Counted from the stretch's first letter, positions 52,494 through 62,536 are shown. The stretch: DNA of 64,000 nucleotides from Bacteroidota bacterium (GCA_947501265.1 CANMVY010000001.1:186001-250000), one strand, 5' to 3'. The notes: generated by a model from the letters alone, not told the origin. Made by a program: numbers and translations.

Positions 52494-53941
52494 AATCGCT
52501 CATTTCGTTATTGAATCACGTTGGAGCCCGTTGGAGCGGAAACGATGGAACCGTTCGTGGAATCACCACCGATTCCCGCAAAGCCGAACCCGGAATGCTG
52601 TTTGTAGCCATTTGCGGCACCCAAACAGACGCCCACCAATTTATTCCTCAAGTTCTTGAAAAAGGAGCATGGGTATTGGCTCAAGAAGGAAAAACCGATC
52701 TTACCGATGGACTAGCTTTCGTTTCGAATCCGCAACAAGTTTTAGGAGATTTGGCTTCGGCCTTTTACGATTTCCCATCCAAACACCTCAGGATGGTTGG
52801 GGTAACCGGCACAAACGGAAAAACAACGGTTGCCACGGTTTTATTCCAAGCTTGCATGTCCATGGGTTACCCTTGTGGATTGATCTCTACTGTTGAAAAT
52901 CGCATAGGAAATCAAATCATTCCCAGCACCCACACTACACCCGATCCCATTTCCTTGCAAGCCCTTCTGGCCGAAATGAGAGATGCGGGAGTTAGTTATG
53001 TTTTCATGGAAGTATCCAGCCACGCCATTCACCAAAATCGCATTGGCGGAATTGCATTTGAAGTGGCTTTGTTCACCAATTTAACCCACGACCATTTGGA
53101 TTATCACGGCACTTTTGCCCATTATCGAGATGCTAAAAAGTTGTGGTTTGATCATTTAACGAAATCGGCCACTGCGATTGTAAACAAGGACGATAAAAAC
53201 AGCATGGTGATGGTTCAGAATACCAAAGCCAACATTCAAACGTACTCGCTTCACAGCATGGCCGATTACAAAGGGCGGCTTAAAAGCATTGGATTAGAAG
53301 GAATGGAATTAGAAATCAATGGTATTTCGGCATTTTACCGATTAACCGGCGCCTTCAATGCCTCCAACCTACTCGCCATTTTTGGCGCCGGAAAAGTGTT
53401 GGGATTCGATTCAGAAGAATGGATTCAATCGCTTTCGGCTACACCGGCTGCTCGAGGAAGAATGGAAACCGTGGTTTCTACCAACGATAAAATCATTGGC
53501 ATTGTTGATTATGCCCACACGCCCGACGCACTTAAAAATGTGTTGGAGACCATTCAACAAATGCGTCACCCCAACCAACGAATTCATTGTTTGGTGGGCT
53601 GCGGAGGAAATCGCGATGCCGAAAAACGCCCCATCATGGGAGCCATTGCAGCAGAACTTTCAGATCGCGTGATTCTCACTTCCGACAATCCGCGGAACGA
53701 GGACCCCCAATCCATCTTAGAGCAAATGTGGGCCGGAATTGGATTGCATCTGCAATCCAAGGTGCTGCGATTGGCAGATCGAAAAGAGGCAATCCGCCTG
53801 GCAGTTTCCACGGCTTCGGCGGGAGACATCATTTTGGTAGCGGGAAAAGGGCACGAAACCTACCAAGAAATTCAAGGGGTAAAATTCGATTTCGATGATT
53901 TATCACAGTTACAAATCAGTTTTAAAGAAATGAATCGATAA
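52490..53941 (+). CDS. murE: UDP-MurNAc-L-Ala-D-Glu--meso-DAP ligase
   Basis: A 483-residue Mur ligase. ATP loop GTNGKTTVATVL is in place; the catalytic Lys is within the SHAIHQNR-to-HDHLDYHG region typical of the family; the amino-acid selecting motif SDNPRNEDP has DNPR, which marks meso-diaminopimelate specificity over lysine. The start at 52490 overlaps the ftsI stop (ATGA); a longer reading from 52259 is in the PASTA domain and is rejected. Start matches the family's MKSLISLL opening. Confidence 0.96.
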   Translation: MKSLISLLNHVGARWSGNDGTVRGITTDSRKAEPGMLFVAICGTQTDAHQFIPQVLEKGAWVLAQEGKTDLTDGLAFVSNPQQVLGDLASAFYDFPSKHLRMVGVTGTNGKTTVATVLFQACMSMGYPCGLISTVENRIGNQIIPSTHTTPDPISLQALLAEMRDAGVSYVFMEVSSHAIHQNRIGGIAFEVALFTNLTHDHLDYHGTFAHYRDAKKLWFDHLTKSATAIVNKDDKNSMVMVQNTKANIQTYSLHSMADYKGRLKSIGLEGMELEINGISAFYRLTGAFNASNLLAIFGAGKVLGFDSEEWIQSLSATPAARGRMETVVSTNDKIIGIVDYAHTPDALKNVLETIQQMRHPNQRIHCLVGCGGNRDAEKRPIMGAIAAELSDRVILTSDNPRNEDPQSILEQMWAGIGLHLQSKVLRLADRKEAIRLAVSTASAGDIILVAGKGHETYQEIQGVKFDFDDLSQLQISFKEMNR

Positions 53942-53946
53942 TTCCC

Positions 53947-55080
53947 ATGCTTTATTACCTATTCAAAACCCTCGACCAAATGGATGTTGCCGGAGCAGGA
54001 GCTTTCAAATACATCTCTTTCCGTGCAAGCATGGCCGCTATTGTAGCATTGCTCATCAGTTTGTTCATTGGCAAGCGGATCATTCAAAAATTGCAACAAA
54101 AGCAAATCGGCGAAATCGTTCGGGACTTGGGTCTGGAAGGTCAACTCGCCAAAAAAGGCACCCCAACCATGGGAGGCATCATCATCCTCATTTCGATCCT
54201 TGTACCAACCCTCCTGTTCGCCCGATTGGACGATGTTTACGTGCTTTTGTTGATGGTTGCCACAGCGTGGATGGGCGGAATTGGCCTTTTGGATGACTAC
54301 ATCAAGGTTTTCAAAAAAGACAAAGAAGGGTTGAAGGGATGGTTCAAAGTATTGGGCCAAGTGGTTTTAGGCGTACTCATTGCGGTAGTGATCGATTACC
54401 ACCACGCCCAACACGGCATTCCATTGAACACCAATCTTCCTTTCTCGAAAATTGCTTTGGAATACGGCGGCATTCTTCCCTGGAAAGGATTCGCTTGGAT
54501 CATCTTCGTTCCGGTTATCATGTTCATTGTTACAGCAGTGAGCAACGCCGTTAACTTAACCGATGGAATCGATGGATTAGCGGCCGGAACAACGGCCATT
54601 GTAGGTGGTGGTTTAGCGGTTATTGCTTACATGGCCGGAAACTTCAATTTCGCCGAATATTTGCACATCATCTATGTGCCGGATAGCGGTGAGGTGGTTG
54701 TGTTTTTAGCCGCCTTGATTGGTGCTTGCATTGGATTTTTGTGGTACAACACCTACCCGGCCCAAGTTTTCATGGGGGATACTGGGAGTTTAGCGTTGGG
54801 CGGTGCCGTGGCGGCGGTGGCCATCATCGTAAAAATGGAATTGCTGATTCCCATTCTTTGCGGGGTATATTTCGCTGAAAGCTTGAGTGTTATCCTTCAA
54901 GTTACCTATTTCAAATACACCAAAAAGAAGTACGGAGAAGGTCGTCGAATTTTCTTGATGTCGCCCCTTCACCATCATTTTCAAAAGAAAAACATTCCTG
55001 AATCGAAAATTACCATGCGATTCATGATTGTAACCCTGCTTTTGGTTCTTGTTTCCATTGCCATTTTAAAATTACGATGA
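53947..55080 (+). CDS. mraY: Phospho-N-acetylmuramoyl-pentapeptide transferase
   Basis: A 377-residue enzyme with about ten membrane spans that makes lipid I. Key blocks: TPTMGGIIILISIL, the LLDDYIKVFKKDKEGL acidic pair, NAVNLTDGIDGLAAG with the magnesium site, and near the end VFMGDTGSLALGG and MSPLHHHFQKK (HHH motif). It starts five bases after murE and overlaps murD by four bases. Confidence 0.97.
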   Translation: MLYYLFKTLDQMDVAGAGAFKYISFRASMAAIVALLISLFIGKRIIQKLQQKQIGEIVRDLGLEGQLAKKGTPTMGGIIILISILVPTLLFARLDDVYVLLLMVATAWMGGIGLLDDYIKVFKKDKEGLKGWFKVLGQVVLGVLIAVVIDYHHAQHGIPLNTNLPFSKIALEYGGILPWKGFAWIIFVPVIMFIVTAVSNAVNLTDGIDGLAAGTTAIVGGGLAVIAYMAGNFNFAEYLHIIYVPDSGEVVVFLAALIGACIGFLWYNTYPAQVFMGDTGSLALGGAVAAVAIIVKMELLIPILCGVYFAESLSVILQVTYFKYTKKKYGEGRRIFLMSPLHHHFQKKNIPESKITMRFMIVTLLLVLVSIAILKLR

Positions 55081-56411
55081 AAAGGGTTTTGATACTTGGC
55101 GGAGGCGAAAGCGGCGTTGGTTCAGCAGTGCTGGCTCAGAAATTGGGCTATAAAGTGCTGGTGTCTGATGCAGGAATCTTGAAAGAGGAACGCCAAAAAG
55201 AATTGGAGGCACGTGGTATTCCCTATGAAATGGGCGGACACGTTCAGGCCTTGGAGTTTGGAGCTAGCAGAGTGATTAAGAGTCCGGGAATTTCTCCAAA
55301 AGCGGCCATTGTAAAAGAATTGGAAGCCAAAGGCGGAAAAATGATTGGGGAGATGGAGTTTGCCGCACCGCATACCTCGGCGAAACTGATTGGCATTACC
55401 GGTTCAAATGGAAAAACCACTACCACCTCTTTGGTTTATCACATTTTGAAACAAGCGGGCCTGAACGTGGGTTTGGGTGGCAACATCGGAAAGTCGTTTG
55501 CCCGACAGGTTGCCGAAGAACAACACGACGTGTATGTGTTGGAGTTGAGCAGCTTTCAGTTGGACGATATGTTTTCGGTACGATTGGATGTAGCGGTACT
55601 CACCAACATTACTCCCGACCATTTGGATCGCTACAATTACGAGTTGAAAAATTACATGGGATCCAAAATGCGGATTACCCAAAATCAAACGGAGGCAGAT
55701 TATTTCATCTACTGTGCCGATGATCCGATTACGCAAGACGCATTGAATCTGGTTGAATGGAAAGCCCAAGCGCTTCCGTTCTCCCTTGAAAAAAAACTAC
55801 ACCACGGCGCTTGGGCCGAAAACCAAGAAATCATCTGGAAAATAAACGAAGAAACCAACCATATGTATCGCACTGAACTAGCATTACGCGGAAAACACAA
55901 CGAGTACAACTCCATGGCCGCCGGACTGGTGGCGAAGATTTTCGATATCCGCCAAGAAAATCTCCGCGAAAGCCTTTCTCACTTCGAAGGAATTGAGCAC
56001 CGCTTGGAACCCGTTGCCACGGTAAAAGGAGTGGATTACATCAACGACTCCAAAGCAACCAACGTGAATTCCACTTGGTATGCCTTGGAAACCATGGACA
56101 AACCCGTGGTTTGGATTGTTGGAGGAGTGGATAAAGGCAACGATTACGAACCATTGATTCCATTGGTTAAGGACAAGGTAAAAGCCATTGTTTGTTTGGG
56201 AGAAGATGTTTTGAAAATTCACGAAGCCTTCCGCGGTTGCGTTGAAACCATCATCAACACCGGCAGCATGCAGGAAGCTGTAACCATGTCGAGCCATTTC
56301 TCGAGCCGCGGTGATGTGGTTTTGCTATCGCCTTGCTGCGCTAGCTTCGATTTGTTCCAGAACTACGAAGACCGCGGTCGTCAATTCAAATTCCACGTTA
56401 GAAATCTATAA
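55077..56411 (+). CDS. murD: UDP-MurNAc-L-Ala--D-Glu ligase
   Basis: A 444-residue Mur ligase that adds D-glutamate. Rossmann opening LILGGGESGVGSAVLA, ATP site GITGSNGKTTTTSL, DHLDRYNYELKNY and HRLEPVATVKGVDYINDSK blocks in order. Overlaps mraY by four bases; ftsW starts four bases after the stop. Confidence 0.97.
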   Translation: MKRVLILGGGESGVGSAVLAQKLGYKVLVSDAGILKEERQKELEARGIPYEMGGHVQALEFGASRVIKSPGISPKAAIVKELEAKGGKMIGEMEFAAPHTSAKLIGITGSNGKTTTTSLVYHILKQAGLNVGLGGNIGKSFARQVAEEQHDVYVLELSSFQLDDMFSVRLDVAVLTNITPDHLDRYNYELKNYMGSKMRITQNQTEADYFIYCADDPITQDALNLVEWKAQALPFSLEKKLHHGAWAENQEIIWKINEETNHMYRTELALRGKHNEYNSMAAGLVAKIFDIRQENLRESLSHFEGIEHRLEPVATVKGVDYINDSKATNVNSTWYALETMDKPVVWIVGGVDKGNDYEPLIPLVKDKVKAIVCLGEDVLKIHEAFRGCVETIINTGSMQEAVTMSSHFSSRGDVVLLSPCCASFDLFQNYEDRGRQFKFHVRNL

Positions 56412-56415
56412 GACC

Positions 56416-57570
56416 ATGTTGGAATCGTTCATTCATCGCTTTAAGGGAGATCGTTATCTTTGGTTATTCACCATCGTGTTAACGTTTTTCTCGCTTATGG
56501 TGGTATATTCCTCAACCGAGTCCTTGGCTTTCCGAGAAAAGGCATCATTGGAATACTACCTCATTAAGCATGCCGCTTTTGCTGGAATGGGCGTCGCCAT
56601 CATGTTTATTTTTCACCTGTTTAATTATCGAGTTTACCGAAAGATGGCCACCTTGGTTTTCTTTTTGGCCATCCCTTTATTGATTTATACACTGGTAGCC
56701 GGAACATCCATCAACGATGCCAATCGGTGGATTACGATTCCTGGAATTGGGTTAAGTTTCCAGTCATCCGATTTAGCTAAAATTGCCTTAATTCTATTCC
56801 TTGCTCGTTTACTATCCGACAAAACGGTGGATTTCTCGAGTTGGGCTTTGTTTCGCAAATGCATGTTTCCGATCACAGCGATCTTCATTCTCATTGTTCC
56901 TACCAATTTGTCTACGGCAGCCATGTTGTTCGGAACCGGAATGGTCATCATGTTCATGGGGCGTTTTTCAACCAGCAAACTCATTTTGGCTGGGATGATC
57001 ATGATCGCTTTGATTGGATTAACCATTTCTACCGGCTTACTTGGAAGGGCAGATACTTGGAAGGCGCGAATTGAACGATTCACCCAAAGCGACCACGAGG
57101 GAGGGGAAGAAAACATTCAAACAAAACACTCCAAAATTGCTGTTGCCAGCGGTGGTTTCTTTGGAGAAGGACCCGGAAACGGCAAACAAAAAAACTATTT
57201 GCCCCACGCTTATTCGGATTTTGTGTATGCGATCATCATTGAAGAGTACGGGTTAATTGGCGGGGCAGCCGTTTTCTTGCTTTACTTGTTTATTTTTCAA
57301 CGCGGACTCGCTATAGCAAGAAAAGCACAATCGCCTTTTGGCGCACTCATTGCAGTTGGAATAACGTTTCAATTCCTGCTGCAAGCCATCATCAACATGG
57401 CGGTTTCTTTGGATTTATTTCCAGTAACCGGCCAAACCCTACCGCTATTGAGTTTAGGCGGATCATCTCAAATCATCACTTTTTCGGCCTTAGGAATTGT
57501 GCAGAGCGTTGCTCGCGACTCCGGAGAGGCCGAAGCCATGAAACAACCTGAAAATGTCGTACTCACCTAA
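56416..57570 (+). CDS. ftsW: Lipid II flippase/polymerase FtsW (SEDS family)
   Basis: A 384-residue protein with about ten membrane spans. SEDS markers: SLMVVYSSTESLAFR, the INDANRWITIPGIGLSFQSSD region (near the glycosyltransferase Asp), and the closing GQTLPLLSLGGSSQIITF. It pairs with FtsI to polymerise septal peptidoglycan. The ATG at 56416 is used; a longer frame reading back into murD is a shadow. Overlaps murG by 17 bases. Confidence 0.95.
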   Translation: MLESFIHRFKGDRYLWLFTIVLTFFSLMVVYSSTESLAFREKASLEYYLIKHAAFAGMGVAIMFIFHLFNYRVYRKMATLVFFLAIPLLIYTLVAGTSINDANRWITIPGIGLSFQSSDLAKIALILFLARLLSDKTVDFSSWALFRKCMFPITAIFILIVPTNLSTAAMLFGTGMVIMFMGRFSTSKLILAGMIMIALIGLTISTGLLGRADTWKARIERFTQSDHEGGEENIQTKHSKIAVASGGFFGEGPGNGKQKNYLPHAYSDFVYAIIIEEYGLIGGAAVFLLYLFIFQRGLAIARKAQSPFGALIAVGITFQFLLQAIINMAVSLDLFPVTGQTLPLLSLGGSSQIITFSALGIVQSVARDSGEAEAMKQPENVVLT

Positions 57571-58663
57571 AACATATCGTTTCATTCTCAGCGGAGGTGG
57601 CACGGGTGGACACATCTATCCGGCCATCGCCATTGCCCAGGAATTGGAATCCCAATTCCCTCACTGCGAAATCCTTTTCGTGGGTGCTGAAAACAAAATG
57701 GAAATGCGTTTGGTTCCGGAATCGGGTTACCAAATCAAAGGTTTGCCCATTGTTGGATTCAACAGAAAAAGTCTGCTTTCCAACATTTTTCTTCCCTTTA
57801 AACTGTGGAGGTCGCTTTCTAAAGCCAAACAAATCCTCCAAAATTTCCAACCCGATGCCGTAATCGGTACAGGTGGATTTGCGTCAGGGCCACTTCTGAA
57901 ACAAGCGCAGAAGCTGGGAATTCCAACTTTTATTCAAGAACAAAATGCCTTCGCAGGTGTCACAAACAAGCTTCTTGCAAAAAATGCGGTAAAAATCTTT
58001 ACGGCATTCGAAGGAATGGAAAAGTGGTTTCCAGCAAATAAAATTGTCATCACTGGAAATCCGGTTCGCCGTTTGAATCAGTTAACCATTTCTCAGTCAG
58101 AAGCCAAAGAACAACTCGGATTTGAGGCCGATTATCCGTTGGTATTCGTTACCGGTGGAAGTTTAGGAGCTGCAGTGATCAACCGAGCCATCGGTGCTGC
58201 CACGCCCTATTTCGTTAAAAATCAGGTGCAACTGTTGTGGCAGTGCGGAAAAAATAACTACAAACACCTCAAAGGCACGTTCGGAGAAGCCGGAATGAAT
58301 TGGAAACTTCAAGACTTCGTTTCTCGAATGGATTTGGCTTTCCATGCGGCTGATTTGGTGGTTTCCCGAGCGGGCGCAAGCACCATTTCGGAATTGGCCT
58401 TGGTTGGAAAACCAGCCATCCTCATCCCCTCTCCCAATGTTGCGGAGGACCATCAAACTTATAACGCTAAAGCCGTTGAAAAAGCGGGTGGTGCCCTGTT
58501 TTTGGCCGATGAAGACGTGGCTCAAGATCTCCATAAACTCATTTTCAAAATCGTTGAAAACACCCCACTTCTTCACCAATTAAGCAACGGAATGTTGAAG
58601 TTTAGCCAGCCGTTTGCCACTCAAAAGATTGTTGAATCCATCCAAAATCATTTAGATAAATGA
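57554..58663 (+). CDS. murG: UDP-GlcNAc--lipid I N-acetylglucosaminyltransferase
   Basis: A 369-residue GT28 enzyme that makes lipid II at the inner face of the membrane. Opening GGGTGGHIYPAIAIAQEL, lipid loop GTGGFASGPLL, IQEQNAFAGVTNKLL, and the nucleotide-sugar motif SRAGASTISELALVGKPAILIPSP. Its length and order are standard. Overlaps murC by four bases. Confidence 0.97.
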   Translation: MSYSPKTYRFILSGGGTGGHIYPAIAIAQELESQFPHCEILFVGAENKMEMRLVPESGYQIKGLPIVGFNRKSLLSNIFLPFKLWRSLSKAKQILQNFQPDAVIGTGGFASGPLLKQAQKLGIPTFIQEQNAFAGVTNKLLAKNAVKIFTAFEGMEKWFPANKIVITGNPVRRLNQLTISQSEAKEQLGFEADYPLVFVTGGSLGAAVINRAIGAATPYFVKNQVQLLWQCGKNNYKHLKGTFGEAGMNWKLQDFVSRMDLAFHAADLVVSRAGASTISELALVGKPAILIPSPNVAEDHQTYNAKAVEKAGGALFLADEDVAQDLHKLIFKIVENTPLLHQLSNGMLKFSQPFATQKIVESIQNHLDK

Positions 58664-60015
58664 ACGAACGGAAGCACGTATTTTATCTTGGAATCGGCGG
58701 AATTGGCATGAGTGCCCTCGCCCGGTACCACCGTGCGTGCGGATGGAACGTGGCAGGCTACGACAAAACCCCATCGAGCATTACCGAAAGTTTGCAATTG
58801 GAAGGAATTGAAGTCGTATTCGATGATAATGTAACAGCACTTCCGAACGGATTTGACCAAGAAAATACCTTGATCATTTTCACCCCTGCTGTTCCTCAAA
58901 CCTCGAAATTGTTTCAGCATTTCTCCAGTCCTGAATTTAGAATGATCAAACGTGCGCAAGCACTTGGAGAAATCACTCAAAATTCTACCCTTCTCGCCAT
59001 TGGAGGAACCCACGGAAAAACCACGACCAGTTGCCTGGTAAGTCAATTGTTGGACGCGCAAGGAATTTCTTTCACGGCTTTCTTGGGCGGAATTGCCTCC
59101 AATTTCGAAACCAATTACATCGCTGGGAATCCAAATTTGGTGGTGGTTGAGGCCGATGAATTCGACCGATCTTTCCTTCACCTTCACCCAACTCACGCCG
59201 TTATCACGTCCACCGATGCCGACCACTTGGATATTTACGGTGACAAAGAATCGGTGGTCGCTTCATTCCAAGAATTTGCCAGCCTCGTTCCCCAGCAAGG
59301 GAAGGTTTGGTTGTTTGATGACGCTCAAAAAATAAACGGTGGGAATATTTTAACCTATGGAAATTCAGGGGATGCGAAAGCCAAAAACATTCGCATTGAA
59401 AACCGGAAATTCACTTTCGATTTTGAAATGGGAGAAATTTCATGGAAAAATTTAAGTTTGGGTATTCCCGGATTTCACAACGTGTGGAATGCCACGGCAG
59501 CTCTGGCCATTCTGTTGGGAGCAAACTTGCCCGTGCATGAAGAGGAAATGAGAAAAGGGTTGGCCCAATTTAAAGGCGTAGCCAGACGGTTTGACCAACG
59601 TTTTGCCAATGATCAAGTGGTTTACATCGATGATTACGCTCACCACCCTACCGAAATTGACTCATTGATTTCCTCTGTTCGAGCGCTTTATCCAGGTAAA
59701 AAGATTACGGGAATTTTTCAACCCCATTTATTCAGCCGAACCCGCGATTTTATGTCGGGTTTTGCCGAATCCCTTGCCCATTTGGATCGCTTGATTTTAA
59801 TGGATATTTACCCTGCAAGGGAACTACCTATCGCCGGAATTACCTCCGAGAAGTTGTTGAACATGGTACATCTTGACCAAAAATCGTTAGCCTCCAAGGA
59901 TGAAGTATTGGGAATGCTCAACAATACCGACGAAGTGATTTTAACCATTGGAGCCGGAGACATTGACCGTTTGGTTCCTGTTCTTGAACAAAAATTGAGA
60001 GGAGGATGGTTATGA
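58660..60015 (+). CDS. murC: UDP-MurNAc--L-alanine ligase
   Basis: A 451-residue ligase that adds L-Ala. Opening YLGIGGIGMSALAR, ATP site GTHGKTTTSCL, then VEADEFDRSFLHL and GVARRFDQRF with downstream DDYAHHPTEI, all typical. The last codon overlaps ftsQ by four bases (ATGA, taking ftsQ at 60012). Cytosolic. Confidence 0.97.
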   Translation: MNERKHVFYLGIGGIGMSALARYHRACGWNVAGYDKTPSSITESLQLEGIEVVFDDNVTALPNGFDQENTLIIFTPAVPQTSKLFQHFSSPEFRMIKRAQALGEITQNSTLLAIGGTHGKTTTSCLVSQLLDAQGISFTAFLGGIASNFETNYIAGNPNLVVVEADEFDRSFLHLHPTHAVITSTDADHLDIYGDKESVVASFQEFASLVPQQGKVWLFDDAQKINGGNILTYGNSGDAKAKNIRIENRKFTFDFEMGEISWKNLSLGIPGFHNVWNATAALAILLGANLPVHEEEMRKGLAQFKGVARRFDQRFANDQVVYIDDYAHHPTEIDSLISSVRALYPGKKITGIFQPHLFSRTRDFMSGFAESLAHLDRLILMDIYPARELPIAGITSEKLLNMVHLDQKSLASKDEVLGMLNNTDEVILTIGAGDIDRLVPVLEQKLRGGWL

Positions 60016-61076
60016 AGCGCTGGAAAAAATGGTTGATCCTCGGATCCTTCTTGCTTTTGGTGATTGGAATATTTGCTGGAATTCAAATCAAAAAATCTTC
60101 AGAAATCATCAATGAATTCCGGTTGGTGATCGATGAATACTTCAAAACCGAACAGTTTTTTGTAGATGAAACGATTTTGAGAACGCGATTGGAAGAAGCG
60201 GGAATGCGGGAAATCAAAGGGAAAAAAGTTGGAGAGATTGATCTTCTTCAACTGGAAAAAGCGCTGGAGCAAGTGGAATACGTGGCCGATGCCAAAGCTT
60301 ACTTCACCATGCAGAAAGAACTGGTGGTGGAGGTTGCACAACGGGTTCCGGTGCTGCGGGTTTTCAATCGCTTGGGTCAGAGTTTTTACGTGGACCAAAA
60401 AGGTAAATTGATGGCCACTTCTCCCCATTTCTCTGCCTATTGCTTAACGGCAACGGGAGATATTGGCACGCTTTACCGGAAAAATTCAACCGATACTGGT
60501 TTGGTTTCTCAATTGGCTCTCATGGCTTATGAATTGGGAAAACAAGAATCAACTTCCAGTTTGTTTACCCAAGTTTCGGTAGAAGGCGATGCGATTTGGT
60601 TGATTTCCCGAATTGAAGGCTTCCCATGTCGGGTTGATTTGAAAGAGCCCATTCAACCTCAGGTGATGAAATGGTTGGCGTTTGTTTCCGGTGCCGATTC
60701 AACAGGAGGATGGCGGAACAAATACGAAGCCGTTGATTTGCGCTTTTCGAACCAGGTTATTGCTCTTCAGCGTGGGCGCAAAATTCGATATGGAGAAATG
60801 CCCATTGCCGATTCCGTTCTGAAACCGGTAGAAGAACCCATCACCATCGATACTCAACCTCAAATTTCTTCCAAAAAAACAGAGGAAAAAGAGAAAGAGC
60901 AACCCAAAAAGAAGAAAGAAAAAGAGCAGCCCAAGAAGGAAAAAGAGAAAAAACCTACCAAAAAAGATTCTAAAAAAGAATCCAAAAAAGGAAAAAAAGA
61001 TTCATCCAAAAAAGGAAAAGAATCCACCAAAAAGAACGATAAAAAGAAATCAAAAAATAAAAATCAAAAAAAATAA
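60012..61076 (+). CDS. ftsQ: FtsQ-like division protein with a Lys-rich C-terminal tail
   Basis: A 354-residue bitopic protein: a short basic cytosolic start, one span (WLILGSFLLLVIGIFAG), a POTRA-like extracytoplasmic part (about 40-110, RTRLEEAGMREIKGKKV), and a beta domain (to about 280). Residues 286-354 are roughly half lysine with Glu, Pro, Ser (34 Lys of 68), a tail not standard for FtsQ. I start it at the ATG overlapping the murC stop, with GGAGGA five bases upstream; the ATG two codons earlier (60006) is an alternative. FtsQ links FtsL/FtsB to the divisome. Confidence 0.9.
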   Translation: MKRWKKWLILGSFLLLVIGIFAGIQIKKSSEIINEFRLVIDEYFKTEQFFVDETILRTRLEEAGMREIKGKKVGEIDLLQLEKALEQVEYVADAKAYFTMQKELVVEVAQRVPVLRVFNRLGQSFYVDQKGKLMATSPHFSAYCLTATGDIGTLYRKNSTDTGLVSQLALMAYELGKQESTSSLFTQVSVEGDAIWLISRIEGFPCRVDLKEPIQPQVMKWLAFVSGADSTGGWRNKYEAVDLRFSNQVIALQRGRKIRYGEMPIADSVLKPVEEPITIDTQPQISSKKTEEKEKEQPKKKKEKEQPKKEKEKKPTKKDSKKESKKGKKDSSKKGKESTKKNDKKKSKNKNQKK

Positions 61077-61080
61077 ACCT

Positions 61081-62403
61081 ATGAAAAACAAAAGCGAATT
61101 GGTTGTAGGCCTTGACATTGGTACCACCAAAATTCTTTGCTTGGTGGGACGTGAAAACGAACACGGCAAACTGGAAATTTTAGGAGTAGGAAAAGCAGAA
61201 TCACTTGGCGTTAAACGCGGAGAGGTACAAAACATCAAAGACACTGTGGAATCCATCAAGAAGGCCGTTGCCATGGCTTCTGAAGAATCCAAAGTGAACA
61301 TCAAAAAAGTAAACGTTGGCATTGCAGGGATTCACATTCGTTCCATGCAACAACACGGCATGGCCATTCGTGCAGAATACACCAAAGAAATCGACGAGAC
61401 CGATGTGAATGGCCTCATCGAAAAGATGAAGAAAATGCAAATGCAACCCGGATACGAAATCATCCACTGCCTTCCACAAGAATTCATCGTTGACGAGCGT
61501 ATTGGGGTAAAAGATCCAATTGGCATGTTTGGATCGAAGTTGGAAGCCAATTTCCACGTTATTACCGGACACATTTCTGCGGCTCAGGTGATTTATCATT
61601 GCATTGAGCGGGCGGGTTTGAGCATTCAAGATTTGATTCTTGAGCCGCTTGCCTCTTCCGATGCGGTTTTAACCGAGGAGGAAAAAGAAGCCGGTGTTGT
61701 ATTGGTAGATATTGGTGGTGGAACAACCGATATTGCCATTTTCCACGATGGAATCATTCGCCATACAGCCGTATTGCCATTTGGAGGAAACATCATTACC
61801 GACGACATCCGCATGGGTTGCAATGTGCTTCAGCGCAATGCAGAAAAATTGAAAGAAAACCACGGAAATGCTTTGGCCAGCATGGTAAAAGACAACACCT
61901 TTGTTTCCATTCCAGGTTTGAAAAACCGTCAGCCCAAAGAAATCGCATTGAAAAACTTGGCGTTGATCATTCAAGCGAGAATGAAAGAAATCATTCAAAT
62001 GGTGAATTCTGAAATCCGCGCATCCGGTTACGAAAAGAAATTAATTGGAGGAATCGTTTTAACTGGCGGTGGTGCCATGTTGAAAAACCTAAAAGCCCTT
62101 TTTGAATTGGAAACCGGATTCGACGTTCGCATCGGATCACCAGCCGAATTCCTCGCCAAAAACGACCGTTCGCTTCAACATCCCATGCACGCCACCGGCG
62201 TTGGCTTGGTTCTTCAAGGAATTCGAAACAAGCGAACCGTTCTTACGGCACAGGTTGAAGATGAGGGCGTTACAGGTCAACCCATTTCTGTAACCCAGAA
62301 GAACGATCCTCCACGCGGTCCATTCTATCAAAAGATTCTTGCCGGATTCAAAAAAATCCAAGGAATGTTGGGAGAAGATGAGGAAGACTACAACGATCGT
62401 TAA
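61081..62403 (+). CDS. ftsA: Cell division protein FtsA
   Basis: A 440-residue actin-fold ATPase that anchors FtsZ to the membrane. Phosphate loops VGLDIGTTKILCLVG and VDIGGGTTDIAIF, the 1C subdomain, adenosine motif GGIVLTGGGAMLKNL and a C-terminal amphipathic membrane-targeting region (GPFYQKILAGFKKIQGML) are visible. Four bases after ftsQ. The 133-base gap after it holds a folded element. Confidence 0.97.
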   Translation: MKNKSELVVGLDIGTTKILCLVGRENEHGKLEILGVGKAESLGVKRGEVQNIKDTVESIKKAVAMASEESKVNIKKVNVGIAGIHIRSMQQHGMAIRAEYTKEIDETDVNGLIEKMKKMQMQPGYEIIHCLPQEFIVDERIGVKDPIGMFGSKLEANFHVITGHISAAQVIYHCIERAGLSIQDLILEPLASSDAVLTEEEKEAGVVLVDIGGGTTDIAIFHDGIIRHTAVLPFGGNIITDDIRMGCNVLQRNAEKLKENHGNALASMVKDNTFVSIPGLKNRQPKEIALKNLALIIQARMKEIIQMVNSEIRASGYEKKLIGGIVLTGGGAMLKNLKALFELETGFDVRIGSPAEFLAKNDRSLQHPMHATGVGLVLQGIRNKRTVLTAQVEDEGVTGQPISVTQKNDPPRGPFYQKILAGFKKIQGMLGEDEEDYNDR

Positions 62404-62433
62404 TGCAAATTGTTGAAAAAATATGCATAATCA

Positions 62434-62495
62434 ACCTGTTGGTTACCTTTTGAAATCGACGTTCTATCTCGATTTTTGTAGAGGTCGCAACAGGT
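62434..62495 (+). promoter_or_regulatory. Nested hairpin leader between ftsA and ftsZ
   Basis: Outer stem ACCTGTTG (62434-62441) / CAACAGGT (62488-62495), perfect eight bases, encloses an inner stem AAATCGA (62453-62459) / TCGATTT (62469-62475) followed by T residues. A TACCTTTTG (62444-62452), near the -7 consensus with one extra T, lies between. The gap 62404-62536 is the only sizeable spacer in this run, so a structured leader or internal ftsZ promoter is plausible. Confidence 0.55.
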
Positions 62496-62536
62496 CCACC
62501 ACTTAACACTTTAACAACTTGGAAAACAATAACTTT

